A DNA stretch of 64,000 nt from assembly GCA_021613535.1 (NCBI GenBank), contig CP075492.1, forward strand, positions 11,160,001-11,224,000. Direction: 5' to 3'. Every line of letters starts with the position of its first letter. The first letter of the stretch is position 1. The stretch comes from Adineta vaga (Eukaryota; Rotifera). A program made the translations under genes and the position numbers. Below are positions 37,543 to 49,700 of the stretch, piece after piece. The notes below the pieces were generated by a model. The model did no database searches, was not told where the DNA came from, and saw only the letters and a list, made by a program, of their open reading frames with translations.

Positions 37543-40500
37543 TTAGATGTTCACCATTTTATTTCTCATAAATCCTAGTTTAGTTCTACACAGTGTTGTA
37601 TGTGGATGAGTTGGTAACAGGATTTCTTCGAAAATCATCAATGCTTTCTCGTAATATAGAATTGCTTTTGAATATTCATCTGTAATTTCGTATACAAGTC
37701 CCAAATTATCATATGACATGGCGAGATCAATATGTTGTGGAGGAAGTGTATTTAGACAAATTTTCAGCGCTTTTTCATAGAAAGAAAGTGCTTGTGAGTA
37801 TTCACCCCTATTGTTATGCAACTTGCCGATGTTGTTCAATGAATTAATCAATAAAATGTGATTCGACGAACAAGAGTTTTGACAAATATCAAGTGCTTTT
37901 TGATGGAATGCAAACGCTGTTGTGTAATCACCTCTTTTTTCGTATACTCGACCTATATTGTTGTAGGTGGTAACCAAATCAGGGTGAGTCGAAGGAAGAG
38001 TTGCTTGGTAAATTTCCAGAGCTCTCTCATAAAACGAAAGAGCTTCTGAATACTCATTCAAATTAGAATAGGTTAATCCCATACTATTGTAGGATTTGGC
38101 TAAATCAGGATGATTAAAAGGAAAAATCTTTTGACGAATTTCAAAACTAAGTTTGCACGATGAAAATGCATTTGTATAATCACCCCTTTTGCAATATACT
38201 ATTCCAATATTGTTAAGAAAATTGGCAAACACTGGGTGATCAGATGGAAGTATATTGTGGCAGATTTCAAGCGCTTTTTTATGAAAAGAAATCGCTTTTA
38301 CGAATTCACTTCTATTGTCATATATTAAACCGATATTGCTATACAGAGTGGCTAGATCAAGGTGAATTGGAGAAAGAATATTTTGGTGAATTTCAAGCGC
38401 TTTCTCATAATAAGAAAGTGCTTTCAAGTAGTCAGCCATTTGATAATATACTACTCCCATATTATTATAGGAATTAGCCAATTCTAAACAAGTCGGAGAA
38501 AGAATTTGTTCATTGATTTCAATGTTTTTCTCTGAAAAATTGATTGCTTTTGAATGCTCGCCTAATTTCGAATATGCCAAGCTGATGTTATTGTAGCATG
38601 TAGCGAGAAGTGAGTCTGTAGGAGAAAGAATATTTTGAAAAATAACAAGTGTCTTTTCGTAAAACGTAACAGCTTTTGAATATTGGCCTATACTATAATA
38701 TGACTGACCGATATTGTTGTTACAATTAGCTAATAAAGATTCATTCACAGGTTGAATTGTTTGATAGATTTCAAGTGCTTTTTGGTGAAACGAAATTGCT
38801 TTTGAATGTTCGTTAAGGTTTTGATATGCAACGCCAATATTGTTATAGACAGTACCGAAATCAATATTATCTGAGGATGAAGTTTCTTTATAGATATCAA
38901 GTGCCTTTTCGTAAGTCGATATTGCTTGCAAATGTTGTTTCATATTGTCATAAACGGAACCAATACTGTTATATGTAATGGCGATTAAGGAATGATTTTC
39001 AGGCAAATTACTTTGATAAACTTGCAAGGCTTTCTTGAAAAATGAAAGTGCTTCCACATAATTCATCTCTTTATCGTACACGATACAATGTTTGTGTAGC
39101 AAGTACCAATATCGATATGTTGTGGAGGATTGACTTTTTCATAGTTTTCAAGAGCTTTGTTATAGTATGTAAATGCTTGCGAGTATTCGTCTGCATTGTG
39201 ATATATAAATCCCATATTGTTATAAGATTTTGCTAGTTCTGAATAATTTACAGGAAGCATATTCTCATAAATTTGTATATGTTTTTCACCTAATGAACAT
39301 GCTTTGACATGCTCATTCATTTTCGAATAAACCATGGCAATGTTGTTATAGGCAGTAGCTAACATATCGTTATTCGTAGAGAGCGAATTCTGATATATGT
39401 CTATGGCTTTTTGATAAAATGAAACTGATGTTGAATAATCATTCATATTATCATACACTGAACCAAAGCTTTCGTAGGAAGTAGCTAATAAAGGATGATT
39501 TCCAGGCAATGTTTTCTTATAAATATCAAGTGCTTGTTCATGATACCAAATTGCTTTGGAATACTCGCCTATTGTGTCATATACCCGACCTATATTGTTG
39601 TAGGCTGTAGCTAGATCATCATGAGTTGCTGGAAGAGTCTTTTGAAAGATTGTAAGTGCCTTCTCGTAGTATGAAAGAGCTTTTAACGGTTCGTTCATAT
39701 TGAAATATACCAATCCCATACTATTATACGATTTAGCGAAGTCTGGATGTTCGGAAGATGATATTTTTTCATGAATTTCAATATGTTTTTCACAATATGA
39801 AAGTGCTTTTGAATATTCACCTATTTTGCAAAATACCATACTGATGTTATTATACAGAGTCGCAAATAAAGAATGATTAGGAGGAAGAGAATCTTGATAA
39901 ATGGCTAATGCCTTTTCGTAGAATAATATTGCTTGTGAATATGTTCCTATGTTATCGCAGATCAGTCCATAATTGTTGAAGGCTTTAGCTAAATCGGGAT
40001 GGTTCGAGGGAAGTAGCTGTTCGCTTATTTTAACGCTTTCTTTACAGTACGACGATGCCTTGGAATATTCACCTATTTTAATATATATTATTGCGATATT
40101 ATTGTACGATGTCGATAACATAGCATGATTAGATGGAAGAATACGTTTGCAGATTTTAAGTGCTTTCTCATGAAAGAAAATTGCTTGCGTGTAATCGCCC
40201 ATATTATCGTACACCAAACCGATATTATTGTATGTAGCAGCCATTAAAAAATGATTCGATGTTGAATTAGTTTTCTCGTATATATCAAGCGCCTGCTGAT
40301 AAAAGGAAATCGATTTCGTGTAATCGCTCTGAGCACTTTTGATCAATCCAAGTTGATTATATAATGGTCCTTTTTCATGCTCATCGGATGTATTATCTAA
40401 TAGAACCGTATAAACTTTCTCTGCATTATCACAATCATCTAATGTGATTAACAATTTACCTAATCGATCCCATTCTGATGATCCACCTTGTGTTTCCTCA

Positions 40501-41786
40501 CGTATATGTTCTGTAAGTGCAATGAGCTGTGGATCACTCTCATCAGTTAATGTAAGTTTTACGTGCCATAATTGATTGTTATCATCAATCGATTCGATAT
40601 CACCGATTCGAAAAACTGTGTGCATGGAAAAGAGAATTTCTTGTTCAGACGAAAAATGACTAATATTATTAATCAATGCGAAAGGAGTCGATGAGATCAG
40701 TCGATCAACTGTTATTTCAAACAGAATTCCTACTGTTTCAGAGTTACATCGATTACTATCAGCAAAAGCATACGAAGTTGATGAATCTGTACTCGTCGAT
40801 AAGAAATTGTTAAAAGACATGAGTCCATTTTTTGCCTGTAGTAGTTTTTCGAAATCATTGTTGGACAAACCTTGACCTCGATAAACAGTAAATCGTTGCA
40901 TATCTTGCATATTTGATTGTTCTAAGTACAATTTTTTAATATGTTGATGTAGATCGCGAATAAAGCCACGCATTTTGAGAATGGTATCTACTTCCAATGT
41001 TCGGAGAGCACGATTCAACATTGGATAGAGTAAAGACTCAAAAGTATACCACCATATTGGTGTATGAAGATGATAGTCTTGTTCAATCTTTGTAATCTTT
41101 TCGAGTGCACTACGATTGTCATTATATTGAACACGACAATAATTTACTAATTCTTGGATAGAATTTACGTCGTTATCAATTGCTAACAGAATTTCTTTTA
41201 GTAATTGAGTATACATAAAAGATGGATCCAGATGATCTAAATTCTTATTGGAGGATGTCGAATTAATTGAAGCAAAACTAATTGGAATTGAATCTTGATC
41301 ACATTGTCGCGCTGCCTTTTTCAATGAATCACAAACGAAATGAATTTCAGTGAAAACGCCTTTGACTTTTGGCCAATGTGTTGTCCATGCTTTGTCATAA
41401 GTTTCATTTTCACAAAAGATAAAAATAGAATGAAGTTGTGACACATCGTGAATAACGGAAACGACATTTTGTGCGATAGGACTGGAGACGATCAAAAATG
41501 ACTTTTCAGCTTTAATTCTATTAAGAAAGCTTACGCATCGATCGACATCAGTAAATACATCAATAGTGTTAACGGTTTTCTGTAAATAAGTTAAAGAATT
41601 TTGATAATGATCACTAGATTCATCGATATTGGCATCTAACCATATGAGCCGAAAGTTTTGTAGAATACGCCGTCGTAACATGCCATCCTCGGTTTTTTCC
41701 GATGCGTTATCAAGTGTGGGCAATGGTGTTATAGAACTATTAAACATGTGAGATTCATGCGTTGATTTCGATTCCGTCTGGCCCAT
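37543..41786 (-). CDS. Mono-ADP-ribosyltransferase with long TPR array, one-base frame break
   Basis: Intronless. Residues 1-6, MGQTES, fit an N-myristoylation signal. Residues about 45-175 alternate strand and helix (FRLIWLDANID, VDRCVSFLNRI, KSFLIVSS, SIFIFCEN, KVKGVFTEI) like a Rossmann/receiver fold. Residues about 295-415 form an ART domain of the R-S-E class: Arg303 in VYRGQ, Ser-Thr-Ser at 330-332 in FLSTS, and Glu-Gln-Glu at 381-383. The residues for NAD-dependent ADP-ribosylation of arginine are therefore present. From about 471 run 42-residue kinesin-light-chain-like TPRs, 22 near-complete units. The frame breaks within repeat 11 near 39094, where one base appears missing. Otherwise the array continues undamaged to a stop at 37543. 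Such ART-TPR proteins are expanded in bdelloids; targets unknown. Confidence 0.85.
37560..40380 (-). repeat. 126-bp TPR-coding tandem repeat array (22 units)
   Basis: Units follow a 42-residue pattern: A-x-x-YNNIG-x-VY, then a G/N-E-Y-x-KA core, Y-x-KAL-x-I-Y, LP-x-x-H-x-x-L. Nucleotide identity between units is only moderate, but two unit types recur as pairs: a CEKHIEI-like unit followed by an AKSYNxMGxVY unit, at repeats 3-4, 5-6, 9-10, 15-16 and 18-19. This shows block duplication. Confidence 0.85.
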
Positions 41787-43088
41787 TTTAATTATTGTTT
41801 CGGGTCAGACGGCGGGCCTATGCTAGATACGTTTGATAACCGATGATAACAGGAAAAAAGAACAAAACATATATATATATATATATATATATAAGTATAT
41901 AAGTATATGTGACTCACATATTGTGAGTCATAGATAAAGGAAAAAACCTAAGTAATTACAATATAGATGCTATGAATGAGAATGTCATTTCGGTTTATGA
42001 AGAAAAAAATAGTAGTACACATCTATAAACAAGGTCAATAAATGAATAATCGGTATATTTACACAGACTATATATTTAGATTACTTTACATGTGTATAAT
42101 CAAACTTATTGAGTAATATTCTCGAAATATCTAATCTTGTTGTATATGTATGTATTCAGAGAGGTGCGCTAGTGTACCATTATTTATCTTCCAATCAAGA
42201 CATTCAAGCTCTATCTTGATCTTAGCTACCTTTTCTGACTCTGCACATTTTATTTAATCGATACGTTTTATCGTGTTGGAATAGAAATGATACTATCTTG
42301 TGTTGAAACTATTCAATGATTATGATCACAGTCAAAGAATGAGAATTTGTACATCTACTATATAGATGCCAATGCAGATTTAAAAGATAACATATGTACT
42401 GTCAACTATCTTTTTATCATAACATCATCATTTGTTCCTATTGTAAATGATTGAAGATCGACTGATGTCATCTTATGACTTTTAGAGAGTCAATAGAAAA
42501 TAAAGAGAATCTATGGAATGTATCGGCATTCTAATGAATGATAATAATTAGATAATAATACTAAATTTTGCAACGAAATTTTCGATCAGTATAAAACTAA
42601 TAAATAAATTTGTTTACATTTAAAAAGCACATACAATTTTCCGACATTTCTCCTTACTTTGCATTCATTACTATATAGTCTACTGTGAATGTAGTTTACA
42701 GGATCATATCAGTCATATAATTTCTTAACAAGTTTCATTGCTTATCGACTATTTTTCTTTAATTGAGTTCTATTGACATTATATATTGAATTTGTTTTTC
42801 TGTTTTTTATTTGCTTCAACAGAAAGTTTCTTTTTAATGAAATCAAAGCCTTATTCACTTTCAATCCATTGAAATGCAATATAATGTCAATATTGCTGAC
42901 TATTCTGTAAGCAACTCAACCACCAGTGTTTCATATTGAAGAATATAATTAGTGTTTGGTCATATGCTAATTACAGATATTTCTATTTCATCTCTTGAAA
43001 TGACAGAAACAACAAGAAGAAAAGAAAGAGAAATCAAGTCACGATTTTTCTTTTCATTATTACATTTTATTGAAAAAGCTGTTAGACA
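41787..43088. other. 1.3-kb intergenic region with (AT)n microsatellite
   Basis: Between divergent ART-TPR (minus) and LRR-Roc-COR (+) starts. Contains an AT dinucleotide run at 41869-41893 followed by ataagtatataagtatatgtg. Otherwise A+T-rich with no gene recognised. Confidence 0.5.
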
Positions 43089-46000
43089 ATGCCAGTTGTA
43101 CCATCCCTATTAGGATATCGTACATCGAACATTAATAAAGTGAGTTCTTTATTTTGCAACGAAGAATCTATGATTCTAATATAATCACTTTTTCTTTCAG
43201 GGAACTTCACGATCAAAATCAGTACAACGTATTCTTCCATCAAAATCATTACATATTTCTACTACTAATCAACAAACCAATTCCTCAACACGATTGAAAA
43301 AAACTAGTAATCGTATGAATCATTCTACAAATAGTTTTCTTGAACCACCACGTGCACCTGATCCAAAATTATTCGTACATGCTGGTACATCCGGTGTTCG
43401 TCATCTTTTTCCTATTCATTTAATAGATACTGACAATAAAATAAATGCATTTCCTCGTTCCATCTCACGATTACGTTCTCGTACGGCAACAACTGAACGT
43501 TGTACAAATATCGATATGATTCGAAATATTTGTTTATCAATTCCAACATTAGAACATTATGATATCAGTGAAAATAATCTCGATGATTTACCATTAGATC
43601 TTTGTTTTCTAACTATTCTTCAAACATTAAATTGTTCACATAATCAATTAACACTAATTCCTGATTCATTCGAAAAATTAATTCATTTAAAAGAACTTGA
43701 TATATCATTCAATCATTTCAAACAATTTCCAACTGTTATCTCTACATTTACACATTTAATACGATTGAATTGTGAACATAATTTTATGCAAGTAATCCAT
43801 GAGAATTTTATCAATCTGAAAAATTTAAAAACTCTCATTCTCGATCATAATCTATTCGAAAATTTCGATCTAATTGATTTTAGTCAATTGAAAAAACTCG
43901 AATATATTCACATTGCACATAATCAATTATTGAAATTTCCAACCAATCTTCATCAATTAGTATATTTAAAAAATATTAATCTTTCATACAATCAACTAAC
44001 AACATTCCCTAGTGAATTACTATTGATTAATACACTGGATGTTCTTAATCTTAGCCATAATAATCTCACTCATCTATCGCATTTACCAGATGCATACAAA
44101 CGAACATCATTAATATTTTCAATCGATCTATCTTTTAATCAATTAACAAAATTTTATGATTATCTTCTTTGGATTTCCATTAAACTTGACTTATCCAATA
44201 ATGGAATACAATCAATTCCAAAAACTGTTCTTCGAAAAATTAATCGTGATACATTAACAAATCGAGAATTAAAAATCGATAATAATCCTTTAATACATCC
44301 TATAGATATTCTTTCCGAAGATCATATCAATACCAATAATTTACTTCGAATTCTACGAAATTGTTTGGATGAACAACAAAATCATGAAACTGTTCGACAA
44401 GGTTTTAAAATTTGTATTACCGGAGGAAAACAAACGGGAAAATCATCATTAGCTTTTTGTTTGGAAGAATCAATGCCATGTTTATTCGACAAAAAAGATC
44501 AAGGAATGGTTAATAGTATGTAAAACAAAATGTCGATAAATTTCACATGATAGTTTCTTTTGTATAGTTCTACAATTTCCATTTCATTTTCAAACACGAA
44601 CTTCTCAACCAACTTCAACAGCTACATCTCAAAGTAATTTATCGAAACGAAAGAAAACTTCAAATATACTTATAAAAGAATCTACATTATCATCTATCTC
44701 TCGTCCTTCAATTGAATCAATTAAAACTCTTCCGGTCACTATTTTTGATTTCAATGGATCATCAGACTACTACGAACATATGTCCTCATTTATCGATACA
44801 AACGCTATTCATCTTATTTGTATTCACATTGCTGAATTTGATCAAACAATGCCGACAAATATGGAAGAAATCTTCAAAGAAACATACAATATTCGCTCAC
44901 ATACAGTTCTTGCACCATTATTTCAAATTTTACAATTACTTTTTGAAAAAGTAACGAGAACCAATGGCATTCTTATCATACCTATTGCTACACATATCGA
45001 TCTGTATGACAATCGAACTAAACAAGAAAAGTAAATAATATTTTCTTCAATATTTTTAATTCTATTATGAATCGATATTGATTTTTAGAAGTCAAGCATT
45101 AGATAAAATCAATAAATTTTTTAAATTCTACCATCAACATTGTTTTGATCGAATACGAAACGAAATTCAACGAATGAATGCATGTCCAATTATTTCAGCA
45201 TCTTTATCTTATCGTTTAAAAGTTTATACTTCTCTACTAGAAAATAAGATACAAATTGAATCTTGTCAATCCATTAGTTCATTGACATGTCAAGGTCTTT
45301 CAGAACTTCATTATACTATTCAAAATTGTCTTTTGACACATAAAATAATCTTTCCACATGTCGATAGAATCTTACCAACGCTATGGATCGATGCAAATCG
45401 TTATATTGAATCAATGGCTGATCAATTATCTGTTCCATATCTTTCATGGGAGAGTTTTACAAATTCTATTATAATGAAACATGGTCTTGCAAATCTAATC
45501 GATGATATAACGAGATCATTGTCTGATGAAGGAAAACTTTTAGTTCTAAATCAAATTGGTACATCGGATCGTATTGTTTTTCTCCGACCTTTATGGTTAG
45601 GAGATCTTCTAACATCATTATTTCATCTTAATGATCAATCCAAATCGCATTATCAATCATATATAAAAGAATATCATCAATATGGTCGTTTACATTCGGA
45701 TCTTGTTCGTACGTTATGGAATAATCTAGTTCATAAAAAAGATGATTTCTATCAAGTTTGGATGATTTTAATGCGATTTTTATTGATTGCCTATCCAAAA
45801 ATGAATAAAAAACAATTGAAAAATCTTCTAAATAATAATGAAGGAAAAATGGATATTAAATTTGATTATGCTATTGTTCCACATTATTTACCAATGTTTA
45901 GTTTAAATGATCAAGAAAAGAAAAGAAAGAATTTTCATCAAGAATTGAAATATATCGTTAATGTATGTTATAAAAGTTCAATGTTACCATTAGGCTTTTT

Positions 46001-46722
46001 TCATCGTTATTCTGTTTCTGCAATTTTCAAAATGAATATTACATATATTGAACATTGGAATAATTTCATATTTGGTAAATATGATGAGTATGATGTCAAG
46101 TAAATGCAAATGATCAATTTCATCAATGAAAAGATTTCGTTCGAGTTGTTTTTGTTTTGTAGATTTATCCTCGAAACAGATCATCAAACGTATATAAATT
46201 GTCGTTGTGGAACTAATATTCAAGATCAACCATTTGAACAGATTTGGAATGTATTGATGCTACTTCTAAATCATTTTGAAGATTTATTCAAAACTCTAAC
46301 TCCGAGTAGGTTATTATTCCATCTTGATATAGTTATCGTTGAATTCATTGTAGATAATCAATTTAATCGTTATGTTCGATGTCCATATTGTAATGAATAC
46401 TCATTTATGGTAAGTAGTTTCTATTGAAAAGAAAAATCTAATCGAATTACATTTTTAGGGTGAATGGACAACTCCAAAAGAATTACAAGGTCTTCAATCA
46501 AAAACATGTACATTATGTAACGAAGATGTGGATACAAGTTATCTTGTTCAACCAAATGAAAGTAAACGACGAAGTAAGTTTATTTGATTTGAACTTGTAT
46601 CGTGTTAGTATTTATCTTTGAAACTTCTAGATGAAGAATTATTGAGAAAAATACGAGAACGAAAAGCTAATAATATAACGGGAAAATCGAATACAACTCA
46701 ATTACTAACAACATTAGTATGA
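43089..46722 (+). CDS. LRR-Roc-COR (ROCO, MFHAS1-like) protein
   Basis: Exon 1 (43089-43139) encodes MPVVPSLLGYRTSNINK. Exon 2 carries about ten leucine-rich repeats (LQTLNCSHNQLTLIPDSFEK, LKELDISFNHFKQFP, LDVLNLSHNNLTHL). A Ras-of-complex GTPase follows: Walker A GGKQTGKSS (about 44.42 kb), a G3-like DFNG (44.75 kb; classical DxxG with Gln lost) and a G4-like THID (about 45.0 kb). COR-like helical sequence follows (about 45.1-46.1 kb: VPYLSWESFTNSI, LNQIGTSDRIVFLRPLWLGD). The tail has three Cys pairs (CRCG, CPYC, CTLC), which may form a zinc ribbon, then a basic helix. No kinase domain, so MFHAS1-like rather than LRRK. About six introns. Confidence 0.82.
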
Positions 46723-49700
46723 TTACATTTTTGACTTTTGAACAAATCAAACTATGTTATTTCTTTTCGAAAATATAATCTCTTGATGTATACAAACCAA
46801 GCAATAGAATCAATTTCATCTCACGCGATCAGACCTTGTTAATATTGAATATTTCTTTTGCAAGTAAACATGACAGATGTCTATCATTACAGAAGAAGGA
46901 GTAGAACAAGTAGGTGTGTTATTTCTTCTCATCTTTTGTTCTATTGATGTTCATAACAAAGAAAGCGAAGATATGAATCGATATTTTTCTGACGATTTAA
47001 GATTGCTACTAATGTGATCGATATGTATTGATTATGCTATTATCTATTCTGTCAATGGTAAAGATTGCCGATCTCGAAGTTGTTGATAGCATTATTATTT
47101 CTTTTGATATACAGAACATATGACGATCATTACATGATAATAATATCTGTCCTTGTTATTTATTGCTATAATGATATTGATGATTTATATCTTCTTTTGA
47201 CTTAACGTACCAGTTGTCACACTTGTCACATTAGCATAAATGCTGATTGGTTAATGTTATTTGCAAAATAGAAAAACAGGTGACATGTTTGTTGAGTTAA
47301 CATTTAGAAAATAGTGTTTGAAAGTATTCCTTAAGGAAATTTATTTATGTTATCATTGAATCAAACAATTAGATAACACATTAAAGTAACAAGCAAAACA
47401 AAAAAGGTCGTTTTCAGTTTTTAAATGATTGAAATGAAGTTTTCGATGAAAATAATCATCGATCACTTGAAAATGAATGTTCTCTAGTATTGTTCTATTT
47501 TTCTTTGCTAACCTAATTCAATGAGACTTTGGGAATTGAAGTATTGTTGAATGAATTGTTTCTTAATATGATGCTAATTCATATCTAGTTAAAGCGATGT
47601 CATCTTTTTGAATTAATCATTGTCATTTTTTTAGAGCATTTTTCTTCTTCTTCTTCTTCTTCTTTTCTCCTCTGATGATTAGAAAAAGGACAAAATTAGT
47701 TTTCTGAAGTAGTCTTTATAGCAACAAAAGAAAAGAAGATAATGACAATCTCTCGATTTGTTTGTCCTTCACGAGACCTCAAGTTTGAATGTTTATTAAA
47801 GAGAGCGAGCAAGTAAGAAACAATCGTTTTTGGCAGTTAGAATTCAATGTGAAAAAATATATTTTGATAGACAAAGGAGTAAATTATTTCTGACAGATAG
47901 TTTCAGTTCGGGCATACAGAAAAAAGAAATTGGATAGAACGTAAATTCGTAACTGTAGTCGCATCAATTGTATACGAAGAAAATGGGAATAGAATGGTAA
48001 ATTGAGTAGAAAATCGATGTGTCATTCGTTCTTGAGAAAGAAGTCATTGAAAGAAATTTATACACTTGAGTTTTTTGTTCGACTGACAATGTTAATAATA
48101 GATTGATTGTCTGTTTAATTATATGATCATGATATGGATTTGTAAACATATTCGAAATATAAATAGAAAAATGAACGTACTTCAGATGAATAGTTCGTTC
48201 TTTCCTATGAGATTTTACTTCAATTAGGAAACTCGATAATCGTACGAACTACGCATGATTGGCTTGTTAGTATATAATCAAGAGAAGAGTAGTACGACAA
48301 GATCCACTCATCAACTTTTTTCATGAGATCATCTAGTTACTAATTGCTTCTTTTCGATAAGATTTTGAAATACCATAAAAGAAGATAAAAAACGTAGAAA
48401 ATGTGATAATTTATATTCTAATCTCTTCAGCTCTCCTTTCGACGTATCATTTTCCGGAAAGAGTACAAAAACGATCTGGAGTGTGTAAAGAATATGGGTG
48501 AATTCTTTTTTCATAGGAATCCTAATTTAGACAAGCTTAAGATAGAAACGGAAAAAGAAACTATCGAACGGTATCATAACACAAACTTATTATAATGGAA
48601 AAACAACAACAACAACATTATTGTAAGAGAGAGAGAGAGGGAGAAATAGTATAGAAGAGCCAGTTACTATTAATCCTGTGTTGATGTCAAAAAAAAAACT
48701 TTTGTATCTTTCTAACTTGTCACAATTCTCTCTTTCTTTTCTGGATATCTCACGCTTGTCATAGACAGACATTCAAGAAGAGAGAGAAAAAATGAAGACC
48801 TTATAATTCGCCTCAAGTATTCTGACAACAAACGTTTCCTATGATAATGAGTATGGAGAATGTGAGATGAAGATTACGATCCGCATGTCTTAATTTCGAT
48901 TGTTAAGATCATTTCGAACAAGAAATTTATACATGTCTAACTTTAGAGAAATAGAGAGAAAGAATAGATAAATTGAATGAGATTGTGTATACGTCATAGA
49001 GGAGAAAGAAGAGGAAGAAGAAGAAGAAGAAGAACAAAAGAAAGGCCTTAAAGATCTCTTCTTTTTCTCATCTATTTGATCGTATATGAAACTATGAAGA
49101 CAGGAAATCTCATAGAGAAAGATCGCAAATAGTTGAATTTTTATTTACTTATTAATGTTATGTAAGTACCTATAGTAGGATGCTTTCTATTTACAATATG
49201 TCGAAACTCGGTAAAATCTATTTCATTGAGCACAGAAAGAAAAAGAATCATGTCAGTTGTGTTGTTTTTATGTCTTCTATTTTTTAAATATATACTAGTA
49301 CGTTTTCTTTGAAATGAATTTGTGATAATTAACAGCAAAGCTTTCATTCTATTCTTTGATTAAGACTATAGAGATCAGTCTGAAAAACTAAAGCATTTGA
49401 CTTCTTTTTTTTATATCATTACACATCCTTTTTTTCTCAAGTTGTTTTTTCCGTTAATCAATCGAGATCTGTATGAATAGGCCATTTTTTTTCTTTCTCC
49501 TTCGATCAGATAGTAAGCACAGAAACAAAACAACTGATTTTAGAGAATACTTATATTGATAATGATGATGATAAGTATTCTGATATTATGAGTATAGAAA
49601 AGGAAGTCAAAGTTCATAAATATCTTTAAAATGTGCGAGATTTCTTTTCTTCCTAGCTTGCAAAAGTATTGATGTCTTTCTTTAGTTCTCTATTTTCCTA

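Noticed and set aside
37560-40380. Reading the 126-bp period as satellite DNA or CRISPR
   Set aside because: The period equals 42 codons and stays in frame across 22 units; it is a coding TPR array.
37543-41786. Calling the TPR gene a kinesin light chain
   Set aside because: The TPR type is similar, but the N-terminus is an ART domain rather than the heptad coiled coil of kinesin light chains.
43089-46722. Calling the ROCO gene LRRK1/2
   Set aside because: No kinase domain or WD40 repeats after COR; the gene ends shortly after the Cys pairs.
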